Shown here in pieces: positions 23,350 through 34,258 of a stretch of DNA of 64,000 nucleotides. Position 1 is the stretch's first letter; every line of letters starts with the position of its first letter. The notes under the pieces were generated by a model that did not search any database, was not told the origin of the DNA, and worked only from the letters and a program-made list of their open reading frames with translations. Source of the stretch: Coix lacryma-jobi var. lacryma-jobi (taxonomy: Eukaryota; Streptophyta; Magnoliopsida; Poales; Poaceae); NCBI GenBank assembly GCA_009763385.1, contig CM019831.1, positions 88,447,845 to 88,511,844 of the forward strand, in the 5' to 3' direction. The translations under genes and the position numbers were made by a program.

Positions 23350-23505
23350 GCGCCTTCCAAACAATGGCCGATACATGTATCGCCCTTAGAACAAAAATAG
23401 TCAGAATATTCATCCTTAATTTTCGAATAGCCGATGAGTTGGACATCGTTGTTATTCGGTTTGTTTTCAGGTTCTATTAAAGATCACCTAAAAATAGGGG
23501 GCATA
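23350..23505 (+). other. A 3' untranslated region with polypurine tract
   Basis: Short non-coding stretch after integrase. AAAAATAGGGGGCATA (23,490-23,505) directly precedes the 3' LTR and is the polypurine tract. Confidence 0.7.
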
Positions 23506-24272
23506 TGTTCACACTTAAAAGTGTCGTAGGTAAGGATGAATTTAGAAGAGGCATTCAACCTAAAATATTAGAGTTGAATTTGTCTTGTTTTATTTAATAT
23601 TTAACGGATCGAATGGGCCTGGTCATTTTGGGTTTCTGATCACTTATGATATGTTCGACCAAGGGGCCCTGGTCGGAAGCCTTATGAAAATTGAGTCCGG
23701 TGTTAATATGTGAATCCTTCTCTTGTAAGGACGATTTGGGGCTGATAAAGCCCATTAAGCTGATCTGTTCGATCTAAAGATTGACAAGATCAGGGTTACC
23801 CTGTTGTGCCCGGATTGGATTCTATATTTTGATAGAGTCCGGATAGGAAACTTGGAGATTGTATCTAGAGATGTTTCCTATTGAGATAAGACCAACCCCC
23901 CTCTCTATATATGAGAGGATCATGGCCGATTGCGGCATCCAACTTCAATCGATCAAAACCAATCTACTATCCCCTTTACCTTTTTTCCCTCTACTTTGCT
24001 GTTCGGCGCATCTCCCGGCGAGATTCGACGGTGTTCTAGGTGGCCTTGCTGGTCCTAGAACAACCTCTACGTGCTTCTCCCCGACGTGTCTTCCCGGGAG
24101 GAGTTCTAGAGTTATCAACATAGGAGCCCAAAACCCTAGATCGATCAAAACCGGTCTTTAGATCGGTTTTCGTTGGTTTAGCCAGGGTCCCTGCTGTCTC
24201 AGGTTGAACCGCAACCTCTCCGGGCGTTCTAGCCATGCTGGTGTGTGATTCGGATAACTTCCGACGTCAACA
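23506..24272 (+). repeat. A 3' LTR
   Basis: 767 bp, from TGTTCACACTTAAAAG to CCGACGTCAACA, with CTATATATGAG near 23,903 as probable core promoter. It is clearly related to the B LTRs but diverged from them. The right 5-bp flank is CCATC (24,273-24,277). The 5' LTR lies outside the window. Confidence 0.85.
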
Positions 24273-24277
24273 CCATC

Positions 24278-24562
24278 ATCAACATACCTCATGTACCCAT
24301 TACATTGCAAAACAAAGATGGCACTCCAGTATAGCTGAAATAATGACAACATCCATCCTAGAAGAAATTAACATGTCCATAGACAAGCAAACAACATTAG
24401 TACATATAAACATGTCATGATAGAGAGATACATCAAATGAAGCTTTATTTACTACTACACTAATGACTCCGAGAACAAGGGAACATAAGGAAGATGGTAA
24501 GGTGTGTTGATCTATCTTAGCACACTACGACGTCTACCATGCATACGGAATGACATGGGAAG
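24278..24562. other. Host DNA between elements A and B
   Basis: AT-rich single-copy-looking DNA with no gene on its own. Its right end was once joined to 40,759 before B inserted: the target duplication AGATG lies at 24,563-24,567 and 40,754-40,758. Read on the minus strand the join continues the reading frame of the F-box-associated-like fragment for about ten codons to a stop. Confidence 0.6.
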
Positions 24563-24567
24563 AGATG

Positions 24568-25341
24568 TGTTGACGTCGGAAGTGATCCGAATCAAACACC
24601 AACAGGGCTAGAACGCCCAGAGAGGTTGCAGTTCAATCTGAGACAGCAGGAACCCTGGCTAAACCGACTAAAACAGATCTAGAGACCGGTTTAGATTGAT
24701 CTAGGGTTTTGGGCTCCGGTGTTGATAACTCTAGTCCCGGGAAGACCCGTCGTGGAGAAGCACGTAGAGGTTGTCCTAGGACCAGCAAGGCCGCCTAGAA
24801 CGCTGTCGAGTCTCACCGGGAGACGCGCCGTACAATAAGGTAGAGGGGAAAAAGGGGTAAAAGGGTAGTAGATTGATTTTGATTGATTAGGGTTGGATGC
24901 CTCAATCGGCCATGATCCTCTCATGTATATAGAGGGGGCTGGTCTTATCCCAATAGGAAACATCTCGAAATACAAGTTTCCTATCCGGACTCTATCAACA
25001 TATAGAATTCAATCCGGACATGACAAGGTAACCTTGATCTCGTCGATCCTTGGATCGACCAGATTGGTCTAATGGGCTTTATCAGCCTATACTGATCAAC
25101 AAATTGTTCTTACAAGAGAAAGATCCACATAGTTAGCGTCGGACTCAACATTCATCACAACCATAAGGCCTCCGACCAGGGTCACCTGGTCGGACATAAC
25201 CTGAGCGATCAGAAACCCAAAATGATCAGGCCCATTTAACTTAGAGCATCTGATCTCTCAAGAGACAAATTCGATCCTAATATCACAGGCCGAACACCTT
25301 TTTAAATTCATCTTTATCTGTGACATTTTTGAGTGTCAACA
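24568..25341 (-). repeat. B 3' LTR
   Basis: 774 bp, TGTTGACGTCGGAAG to GAGTGTCAACA, preceded by AGATG. A minus-strand TATA-like CTATATACATGAG lies near 24,925-24,937. Next to it, 25,342-25,358 reads AAAAACAGGGGGGCGTA on the minus strand, the polypurine tract. Confidence 0.93.
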
Positions 25342-25498
25342 TACGCCCCCCTGTTTTTAGGTGATCTTTAACAGAACCTAAAAACAAACCGAATAATAAC
25401 GATGTCCAACTCATCGGCTATTCGATAATTAAAGATAAATATTCTGATTATTTTTGTTCTAAGGGCGATACATGTATCGGCCATTGTTTAGAAGGCAC

Positions 25499-26821
25499 TC
25501 AGGCTTCTTGCCAAACACTTGGAAAATATTTTTTCAAATACCTCCCGTTTATTGCTCTTGGGAGACTTTCACCTTGTAACGTCTCTAGCACATACGCATT
25601 CCCAAATCTCACTTTGATCACCTTATAAGGACCCTCCCAGCTCGGCGACCACTTGCCAAACTTATTGCTCTTCGATCCAAGCGGTAATATAGTCTTCCAC
25701 ACCAATTCTCCCACTTGGAATGATTTGCTTCTCACCTTTTTGTTGTAAGCTCTGGCAACCCAGGATTTGTCTTTCTCCATCTCCTTAAGAGCCTTTAATC
25801 TCTTATTGGTCACTTCATCAATGTTATCCATCATGGCATCATGATACATAACAATAGATAAATCATTCTGTTTAGCCAGTCTATATGCATCCAGATTTAC
25901 CTCGACAGGTAACACCGCTTCTTGACCATATACCAGCTCGAAAGGAGTAACTTTCATAGCACCTTGCCTCGATATTCGATGAGCCCATAGAGCCTCAGAC
26001 AAAACCTCATGCCACCTCCTCGGGTTATCCTCAATCTTCTTTTTGATAAGCTCGATCAAAGTCTTGTTACTAGACTCAGCCTGACCATTAGCTTGAGCAT
26101 AGTATGGAGATGAAATGAGCATCTTTATCTTGTATAATTCGGCGAAGTCTCGTACCTCTTTAGAGATAAAAGATGTTCCTTGATCGGTAGTTAACGTCTG
26201 AGGTATGCCAAATCTATGTATAATATGCTCAGTAATAAACTCAATTACCTCCTTATGTGTCATATTCTTCAAAGGCACCGCTTCAGTCCACTTAGTGAAG
26301 TAATCTGTAGCGACCAGAACAAAACGATGTCCCTTTGAAGATGGAGGATGAATTTGGCCAATGAAGTCTAGCCACCAACCACGAAAAGGCCATGGCTTGA
26401 TAATAGGATGAAGCATAGCGGCACGCGCAAGTTGTATGTTTCCAAACCGTTGACATTCTCCACATCCTTTGTAGTAACGGAAACAATCGGCCATCATCAT
26501 GGGCCAATAAAACCCAGCTCTACGCAATAGCCATTTCATTTTCGGTGCCAATTGATGTGTACCACAAATACCTTCATGAACTTCTCTCATAGCCACCTTT
26601 GCTTGATCAGATCCCAAACACTTAAGCAACAAGTCTTTGGCAGTCCTTCGATAAAGCTCATCATTGTGCAGTACATATTTAAACGCACTCCGCCGAACAC
26701 TTTGATCAACCTTAGTACTCAGATCATTAAGATATTTAAGCAGGGGAGTTCTCCAATCCTCTAAATCAATTCTACTTTCATTAGAACTCGATTCAGACTG
26801 ATTTAGAATTCTTTCAGACAA
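25499..26821 (-). CDS. B integrase segment of pol (440-codon open frame)
   Basis: This frame is uninterrupted and covers a complete integrase. The HHCC zinc domain runs HEGICGTHQ to CGECQRFG. The catalytic core has LDFIGQIHPPSSKGH (first Asp), TTDQGTSFISKEV (second Asp) and AQANGQAESSNK (Glu). A C-terminal domain with GELVWKTILPLGSK and WEGPYKVIKVRFG follows. It inserts element DNA into chromosomes within the nucleus. In the intact element it is the last part of a polyprotein, so the ATG at 26,821 is not a natural start. It is the best preserved coding segment in A or B, and the corresponding A frame has a TGA. Confidence 0.88.
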   Translation of the reverse strand: MSERILNQSESSSNESRIDLEDWRTPLLKYLNDLSTKVDQSVRRSAFKYVLHNDELYRRTAKDLLLKCLGSDQAKVAMREVHEGICGTHQLAPKMKWLLRRAGFYWPMMMADCFRYYKGCGECQRFGNIQLARAAMLHPIIKPWPFRGWWLDFIGQIHPPSSKGHRFVLVATDYFTKWTEAVPLKNMTHKEVIEFITEHIIHRFGIPQTLTTDQGTSFISKEVRDFAELYKIKMLISSPYYAQANGQAESSNKTLIELIKKKIEDNPRRWHEVLSEALWAHRISRQGAMKVTPFELVYGQEAVLPVEVNLDAYRLAKQNDLSIVMYHDAMMDNIDEVTNKRLKALKEMEKDKSWVARAYNKKVRSKSFQVGELVWKTILPLGSKSNKFGKWSPSWEGPYKVIKVRFGNAYVLETLQGESLPRAINGRYLKKYFPSVWQEA

Positions 26822-27903
26822 CCTGGTCGGCCATAGTGTCTACCCAAGTATGGTTAACATGTACCTGGTCTCCAGGGTAAGGTGGCTGAACTGGTTTTAA
26901 AACAACCTGGTCGGCTATAGGAGCCGACAATACTCCTGCATACTGTTGCATCGGCTTTATGTGAAAATTACGTCTACTGATACTATATCCAGATGCTTGT
27001 TGAGTTAACATGTTGGCTTTATGATTTTCATGCCTTGGTATATGCCGAATCTGGAATACGGTAAAATGAGTAATGATATCAAGGCACATGTTACGATCAG
27101 GGGCGAAGCCATGTTGCTCTTGCCGAGTGCACGGGCACCAGGGAGAAAAATATTTTTTAGCGATTAGCACTTAAGTTCCACCATTTGTGCACTCCCTTAC
27201 AGCTTAGTAGGTGCACCACCCGGCCTTTATTTTGGTTAGTATTTCTAGTTTTCTACTAGTACTGTTACTATATTGATTGTTGTAGTCGCTTAAGTGTAAT
27301 GAGTGCACTCGGGTCCTCAATGCTCTAGCTTCGCCCCTGGTTACGATAAACATTTAATGATCCCTCTAGGCATGGAAACTTACCAGCAACTTGTTGCACT
27401 ACTAGCAAGGAATCGCCATAATCCTCAACATGCTTAACCTCCATGGAACATAACATTTCTAAACCGAATAATAGAGCTTCATATTCAGCTTGATTATTAG
27501 TGCACAAGTAATCTAACCGGCTTAGCATTTCAATCTCAGCACCATCAGGAGAAATGATGACCACACCAACACCTTGGCCCTCCTTACAAGCCGATCCATC
27601 GAAATAAAGTTTCCATGGAGTAAAAGTAAAATAACTGATCTCATCTTCTAAACTAATACTATGCTCAACAATGAAATCAGCGAGAACTTGACCCTTTAAT
27701 GTTTTTAATGGTTCATAAGTCAAGTCAAACTCAATCAACGCATACGCCCACTTACCAATCCTTCCTCTAAGGATTGGCCGATATAACATGTGCTTAATTA
27801 CATCGGCCTGGCATGCAACAACACATGTACTAGATAGCAAATAGTGTCTCAATATGGGCGTACCTTGTCTTGGGATCAAAAAGACGACGACCAATATAAG
27901 CAA
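26822..27903 (-). pseudogene. B RNase H and connection to integrase, split by a MITE
   Basis: RNase H degrades the RNA of the RNA:DNA hybrid. Conserved parts are YFDGSACKEGQGVG, NNQAEYEALLFG and DYGDSLLVVQQV. The frame is broken at 27,340 by a hAT-type MITE (27,098-27,339 plus an 8-bp duplication). Beyond the MITE the connection to integrase continues with IRHIPRHENHKANML. An in-frame stop lies between this connection and the integrase frame. A frame change joins it to the reverse-transcriptase frame near 27,850. Confidence 0.8.
27098..27339. mobile_element. hAT-type MITE, 242 bp
   Basis: Perfect terminal inverted repeats CAGGGGCGAAGC (27,098-27,109) and GCTTCGCCCCTG (27,328-27,339) are flanked by a perfect 8-bp duplication GTTACGAT (27,090-27,097 and 27,340-27,347). 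An 8-bp duplication and CAGGGGCG ends are hallmarks of the hAT superfamily. It has no coding capacity, so it was moved by a transposase made elsewhere. It inserted into the RNase H region of B after B had arrived. Confidence 0.95.
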
Positions 27904-28890
27904 TTACGTACTCTTTACCTCCATCTTCTTGTGTTAAGACAGCTCCAATGACCTTCTCTTCGGCGGCGATATATAATCTGAAGGGGATTCTTCTCTTAGG
28001 TGCCCGAAGAACAGGTGGAGATGACAAATATTCCTTTATTTTCTCAAACGCTTCTTGTTGCTCTGCCCCCCAAGTGAACTCAGTTTCGTCCTTCAGCTTT
28101 AATATAGGGGTAAAAGGAATAACTTTCCCAGACAAATTTGCAATAAATCTCCTCAAGTAGTTCACTTTTCCCAAGAACTTCTGCAAGTCCTTTTTGCATG
28201 TAGGCGCCTGAACTTTCTTGATCTTCTCTATCCTTTTAGGATCAATCTCTATGCCTTTGTCGTGAATGATGAACCCTAAAAACTTCCCAGCTGACACGCC
28301 AAAAGCATATTTTAGTAGGTTCATCTTCAAACCATAGCGGCGCATTCTCTCAAACACTAAACGCAGATCGGCTAAATGAGATACATGAGCAGCCGATTTG
28401 ATCACAATATCATCAATATATACTTCCATGATTATCCCAATTAAATCATGAAAGTTCAGATTCATAGCGCGTTGATAGGTAGCACCTCCGTTCTTTAAAC
28501 CAAATGTCATCACGACCCACTCAAAAAGACCAACAAACCCCGCACAAATGAAGGCCGTTTTTGACATGTCCTCCTCGGCCATGAATATCTGATTATAACC
28601 AGCATTGTCGTCAAGGAAACTGACAACCTGATGACCTGAAGCGTCATTGATCAACATATCGGCTATAGGCATAGGATACTCATCTTTGGGAGAGTGGCTC
28701 TATTTAAATCTCTAAAATCAATGCAAACCCTAATTTTCCCAGTGTCCTTCTTCTCCACAGTCACGATATTAGAGACCCACTCTGCATATCTGCATGGCTA
28801 GATAAACCCTGCTTGTAATAATCGATTAATTTCCTCTTTAACCCAGTCATATATTGTAGAATTAAAATGATGAGGATGTTGCTTGAATGG
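27830..28890 (-). pseudogene. B reverse transcriptase
   Basis: It shows SFLDDNAGYNQIFMAEE, LFEWVVMTFGLKNGGATYQRAM and the catalytic YIDDIVIKSAAH, followed by the thumb and connection region (GKVNYLRRFIANLSGKV). The 281-codon frame 28,672-27,830 is open. Upstream of 28,673 the IRVCIDFRDLN-equivalent region is frameshifted (AGAGTGGCTC lacks a base relative to A). The product copies the element's RNA into DNA in the cytoplasmic particle. Confidence 0.85.
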
Positions 28891-29220
28891 TCAGAACCCC
28901 GGCTTAATAGGAAGCCGATGCTCAACAAGTTCCCGGCTTAACCTAGGCATCTCCGTATAACTCCATGCAAAGCAATCAACATACTCCTTCAGAAGCACGA
29001 TTAATTTTATTTTATAATCGGCTTCAAGATTTTGATTTACAAAGGTCAGCCTAGGTATAGAACCATCCCCAATATCTAATTGTTCTAAAGGGTCAGCCGA
29101 CGTGAAACCTTGGCCCAACTTATTGAGCTCATCAAAATCATCAATAGCCTCACAAGTATTGGTCTTACAGGTCCAATATTGTTCAACACGATGTTTTAAC
29201 CAATCAACATTAGCATCCAT
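28891..29220 (-). pseudogene. B protease-reverse transcriptase linker
   Basis: It contains DANVDWLKHRVEQY and the lead-in LIVLLKEYVDCFAWSYTEMP and ends LPIKPGF followed by TGA. The same TGA occurs at the matching codon in A (10,661), so either it predates both insertions or the same CGA codon was hit twice. Confidence 0.8.
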
Positions 29221-29224
29221 TAAA

Positions 29225-30040
29225 TTACATGATAATGTTGAACCGATTGTCGGTCAGCTTTAAGGATACTGGTACGAAACCTTCCCTAGTAACACTAACA
29301 AACTGGAAATCAGAAAGGTCCCGACCAGATAAACAAGCAATAGTATCATGCCCCCCGAGCAAAGGAGCATCGGTTGTAGCTACATAGGCCGATGAATCTG
29401 AGTGTACCACCTCAACATCATCCCCCACCCACTGAATGAGAAACTGATGTAAGCTAGAAGGTATACATCGATTAGCGTGAATCCAGTCACGCCCAAGTAT
29501 AAGGTTATAGCTACCTTGTATGTCAGCGACGAAGAAAGCAGTGGACAAAGTCTTGCTTCCAACGGTTAGTTCCATGGACGCGACTCCTTTGGCCGGAATA
29601 GGATCTCCTCCTCCGACTCCAATGATAGTCATATTGGTCTTGATCAGCTCTTCATCAGTACCAGCAAGCTTCTGGTAAAGCGAGTATGGCATCAAGTTTA
29701 CGATCGCCCCGCTGTCTACCAACATCTTGTGAACTGGTGCACCATTAATGTGACCTTTTATATGCAACGACTTAAGATGATTGACAGATTCCTCCGGCTT
29801 CTGGAACACAGCAGTTTGCGTAGAGAAGTTGAATTCTACTGTTGTCGAATCATCTCCGACCACGTAGTAGTCGGCCGATAAGTAAACTACATTGACCTCT
29901 GCCCTTTTTGGGGAAGGTTCGTAATCCACCATCTCCTCATCTTGTTCTTCGGGTAATTCTTCACTGGTCGCAACAATACCAGCGGAGGAAATAGGGTCAT
30001 TAAGACACATGTCGGATTCCATCGGAGTACTAGGAACCAA
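29225..30040 (-). CDS. B aspartic protease segment (272-codon open frame)
   Basis: The domain matches the retropepsin type, with HINGAPVHKMLVDSGAIVNLM (catalytic D-S-G intact), then GVGGGDPIPAKGVAS and LILGRDWIHANRC. It would process the Gag-Pol polyprotein. The frame is longer and cleaner than the A copy, which has D-I-G and a stop. Upstream, a TAG near 30,100 separates it from gag. Confidence 0.8.
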   Translation of the reverse strand: MVPSTPMESDMCLNDPISSAGIVATSEELPEEQDEEMVDYEPSPKRAEVNVVYLSADYYVVGDDSTTVEFNFSTQTAVFQKPEESVNHLKSLHIKGHINGAPVHKMLVDSGAIVNLMPYSLYQKLAGTDEELIKTNMTIIGVGGGDPIPAKGVASMELTVGSKTLSTAFFVADIQGSYNLILGRDWIHANRCIPSSLHQFLIQWVGDDVEVVHSDSSAYVATTDAPLLGGHDTIACLSGRDLSDFQFVSVTREGFVPVSLKLTDNRFNIIM

Positions 30041-32683
30041 TTCAGTCTTGGAATCTGGTCGGGTCGGCTTAACCCCTAATTCAGTAGTAGCTGATCCAAC
30101 CTACTCGACCCCTAGACTGGTCGGCACTTGACCTGAGGTGGTCGGATTGGGATCCGACCTGATCGGTTCCGAAACCACTTCCGCAAATTCGGTGCCCAGG
30201 CTGGTCGACTCAGGATCCGACTTGTCCAGCTCCACAATTGTCAAAGTCGGCTTTTGGTTACAAGTCAGCTCTTCACCCCCTCGCTTGCCCTGAGGGAAAA
30301 CAGGATGTGTCGAGTTAAATATATCTTCCCTCATTTTCTCGAGCCGTTCCTGCCTCTGTTTGTTGCAGCGGGCCCTCTGCAGCTTCCTTCGTTGAGTGTT
30401 AGTTAAACCAGCAGGGCACCATCTGGGCTGCATGTATTTGGGGTCACGCTCAACAGGCTTTTCTACTTCTGCCCCGGTTGAAGTACTTTGAGCTTTTAGA
30501 CCCTTTTCTGCAGTTGGTTCCTCGATCGCCGTCGGCTCGGGTTCGTCGGCAAGAGGGACTTCCATAGACCCGATCGTAATAGTAGGTATAAGATCGGATC
30601 TGGTTGGAGAAATAATGGGGACACTTTGCACCTTCTTAGGTACATAGATTTGTCGCACTTGCGCCTTCCCCATTTCCTGAGAGGTCAAAGTCCTTGACGT
30701 CATCAGCCGATTTTGATTTGCGCCACTAGAGCTTGGCCGATCACCTAATCGATCGAACATTGAGATCCTTGTGGGCTGACTGACGGGCATTCCCCATCCT
30801 GGTTGGTAGTACATATGTGTTGGCATAGGGTAAGGTATCCACACCCCTTGGGGACCCCATTGTGGCGGTGGCGAGTTGGGAGGTGCCCATTGGTGCTGAT
30901 ATGGAACGACCTTTGGTGTTGGAGACACCACCATTTGCTTAGGCTTCTCATTTTCACGCTTAGGGGGAGTAGACTCTCTCTTTTTTAAGGGCCGATTCTG
31001 AGAATCGGCCTTTTGCTGCTTGTACTTAGCCATGAGCTTATCAAGGGCGCATGGCTCCCTAGCAACTTTCCCTTTACTCCTATCTGCATTGGTCTTCCAA
31101 GTGCCGACCTCGGGCTTCTGCGGGACAAATGTGCGTAGGACATGTATTCCGGAAGGAGTAGGGTCTTTAGAACCGGCTAGACCGACTGCATCAGTCGGCT
31201 TATTGCTTCTATTGGGGCCAGGAAAAACTTGCTTGACCTGGTCGGCCTTCTGCTCCAACTGCACTGGTTGCTTCGAAGATGAACCAGACTGGTCGATTTG
31301 AGGACCCGACCTAGTCGGTCTCTGTTGTGCCGCCCTGGTCTCAAAATATCTTTGTTTATGCAAGTGTCATGCTGACCCTGCAGTAATTGTGAGCTTGTTT
31401 TTGCCATCATCACCCTTCTCGAGCACCACCTTGCGCCCCGAATCATTCTCAGTATTCAGTGTAACTCGTGGTTCGCCGATGACCACATTCTTTCCTTTGG
31501 TCGTATCGGCTTGCTCTGGACGAATCAGAATAGCAGGATTCCCTACTTCCACCATGTGCACTGGGAAAGGGTAGTACTGATCTGCATCTCAGTTAGACTC
31601 AATCGTCCTTCGTTGAGGGCCGATTGGACCTGTCGACGAAAAATATTGCAATCATTAGTGGCGTGAGAGAAAGAATTATGGTATTTGCAGTAAGCCCTCC
31701 TTTTTAATTTGTCGGGTGATGCAAAAGTATAATTAATTTTGAGGTAACCGAATTTAAGTAATTCATCAAATATTCGGTCACATTTAGAAAAATCAAAGGT
31801 AAACTTCACCTCCTCACCCCGATTCTTTTGAATCGGTTTAAGGGAAGGACAAGTGACTAGTTTATTCTGCGCTGGCCATAAAACTTCGGCAGGGTAACAA
31901 TCGTTAGTCTCATCGTCGAAACTATCAGAATTTATCTCGGCAATATGCACGCCCGATCGATGAGTCTTATGAGGATCGTAAGGTTCTTTAAGGCGCGATT
32001 CTATCGAAACGGCCTTTTGCAACAGTTGATTCACATTAAAGAAATCATGATGCTCAAGTTTATCCTTGATCTCTCAACGTAGACCAGCTAGACATAGATC
32101 TGTTAGATCTCTATCGGAGATCATCAAATGGAAACATCAATTCTTGATTTCTTTAAAACGCTTAAAGAAGTCGACCACAGACTCGCTACGCCCTTGTCGA
32201 ACCGATGTGAGGTGTGACAACCTAGTTTCTAGAACCCCGTCATAAAAGTGATTATGAAATGTTTCTTCTAACTCGGCCCAAGAACCTATGATGCACTCTG
32301 GTAGTGACGTAAACCAGGCAAAAGCAATACCAGTCAAAGACAAAGGAAAATGTCGTACATTCATGTAATCTAAAGTACTGGTTTCACCCATTTGTGCAAG
32401 GAACATGCTGACATGCTCCATAGTTGTTTTGCTACCATCATCGCTAAACTTATAAAAATCTGGTACCCTCCAACCGTCAGGTGCTTTCATAAAATCAAAA
32501 CATGAAGGGTACGGTTTTGAATACGTGGTCTAAGTAGGCTTAAATTGGACCCCTAAACTGGTCTCGAGAGACCTAGTTATTTCTTCCTTAAACCGATTTA
32601 TGGCTCGTCCAAAATCGGTGTCAGCAAGGTTAGTAGTGCCGCTATGCATGGGGTTATGGCTCGGAGACTTCGGTGGATTGGGC
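30041..32683 (-). pseudogene. B gag, C-terminal two thirds
   Basis: The capsid-like retrotrans_gag domain lies near 32,490-32,137 (WRVPDFYKFSDDGS, LSLTGIAFAWFTSL, WAELEETFHNHF). The Cys/His segment KYHNSFSHATNDCNIF follows near 31,660. Then comes a basic Pro/Gln-rich linker to RWCPAGLTNTQRRKLQRAR near 30,370. Several frames are broken: a TGA at about 31,364 lies where A has CGA, a frame change occurs near 31,560 and there are stops near 32,075. At 32,683 the frame is cut by E and resumes at 39,286. Confidence 0.8.
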
Positions 32684-34242
32684 TGAAAGGACCGTGCCGC
32701 CTAAGAGGGGGGGGGTGAATTAGGCAACTTAAAACTTCTACTCTAAACTATGGCCTCTAATTTCCACCTAAGCAAAAACCTATGCAAGAAAGTAAACTAT
32801 CTAATTTGCAACTAAGGTTTTGCTAAGTGTGTTTGTTATCTCTACCGCAAAAGGAGTTATGCAACCTAGTTTTCAAACCTATCAACTAGCAAGAGTAAGC
32901 TAGGAAAGGTAAAGAACATAAACAAGGTAGCAATGTAAATGCGGAAGCTAAAGAGTGTGATAGAGATGCAAACTCCCGTCGACGACTCCGGTATTTTTAC
33001 CGAGGTATCGAGAAGCGCGCAAGCTTCCCCCTAGTCCTCGTTGGAGCCCCTCGCAAGGAATCCCTCGCAAGGGCCAAGCTCCCGGTCGGGTAACTCCGTG
33101 GATAGCTCCGGTCTTCCCCACGCGCAAGTGGGTCTCCGGTTAAGCCACTCGTGGCAAAGCCTCTCCCGGATGCTCCCCGCCGTCTTCACTATCAAGCTTC
33201 CGGCCGAAACACCGCGGGCCTTGTCCCCTTCGGTACACGGAGGCGGCCACACCACAATCGCGGTTGGTGTGATCTCGCAAGACTTACATGCCCCGCCGAT
33301 GTACAACAACGGTGCGTGCAAGCACCGGTAGATGAGAGGTTTTCAACCTCACTAAACACTAGGCCTAACACCTAGAGCAAGCGCAAAGCGGTGGTCTAAC
33401 TAGCTTAAGCACTTCACAAAGCACATACACTAATCCCCGAGTATATCACTTGAGCACTTTGGTGGCTAGAGCAACTAAATATGTGTCTATACACTTGGTG
33501 CACTTCCTTGAGCTCCAACCTCATTGATTTGGCCGGCCATGGGGGTATATATAGAGCCCCAACCAAAAAGAGCCGTTTGGAGAAAGTCATGGGCTTCACA
33601 GCGGACCATCGGACGCTGGAGTCGTGACCATCGGACGCGTCCGATGCTCCTTTAACGGCTAGATGCCAGCCTGGCACTGTGTCGCAATGGCTAGTTAGCG
33701 TCCGATGGTTGATCAACGGACGCGTCCGATGCTCATAGAGCCTCTCTGGAACCTCTCTGCATGGTCATCGGACGCAGGGTCCTGTAGCGTCCGATGTTAG
33801 CACCGGAGCATCCGATGCTCGCTGTGCAGGTTTGCACAGTGTCACAGTCGCGTCCGATGCCTCGGTCTTCAGCGTTCGATGCTCCTGCTGGCGCTGACAC
33901 GAGCTAGGGTTTGCCAACGGAGCGTCCGACGCCTGCGTGGGCAGCGTCCGATGCAGCGTCCGATGCACTTCCTTGCTTCGTTTCTTCACGATTTCTTGCG
34001 CTGTATTGGTTCCATTCTTGTGCCTTTGACTTTGCTTGATCTTGAGAGTCTTCTATTGAGCTTCAAATGTCTTGCTTCAGGTGTTGACCATCGGATCATC
34101 ACATAGCCTTTGTCCAAGTCACATTTGCACCCTATTGGACTACAAAACAAAACACTTGCAAATGCATTAGTCCAATTTGGTTGTGTTGTTCATCAAACAC
34201 CAAAATTCAAAGTTAAATTGTCCAAGGTCCATTTTCCTTACA
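32684..34242 (-). repeat. E 3' LTR
   Basis: 1,559 bp, TGAAAGGACCGTG to CCTTACA, preceded by TGGGC. It contains GCGTCCGATGC repeats and CATCGGACGCGTCCGATG, a perfect palindrome (33,629-33,646). A minus-strand TATATATA lies near 33,545-33,553. It is nearly identical to 37,728-39,285. Confidence 0.95.
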
Positions 34243-34258
34243 ATGTCCCCCTTTTTGG
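34243..34258 (-). other. E polypurine tract
   Basis: On the minus strand it reads CCAAAAAGGGGGACAT immediately before the 3' LTR. Confidence 0.85.

Larger units (their letters stand above)
7530..24272 (+). mobile_element. A: Tat-like Gypsy retrotransposon, 5' end lost to C1, split by D
   Basis: In plus orientation the element reads gag (from 7,530), protease, reverse transcriptase, RNase H, integrase, polypurine tract and 3' LTR (23,506-24,272). Reverse transcriptase before integrase marks Gypsy. Element D (10,808-20,300) interrupts the reverse transcriptase, with target duplication AAAAG at 10,803-10,807 and 20,301-20,305. A matches B (24,568-40,753, opposite strand) over gag, pol and LTR. 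Many stops and two small deletions show that A is dead. Confidence 0.85.

Noticed and set aside
33031..33331. 96-residue frames repeated at 38,074-38,374
   Set aside because: They are copies in the two E LTRs; both strands are open because of composition and there is no recognisable domain.
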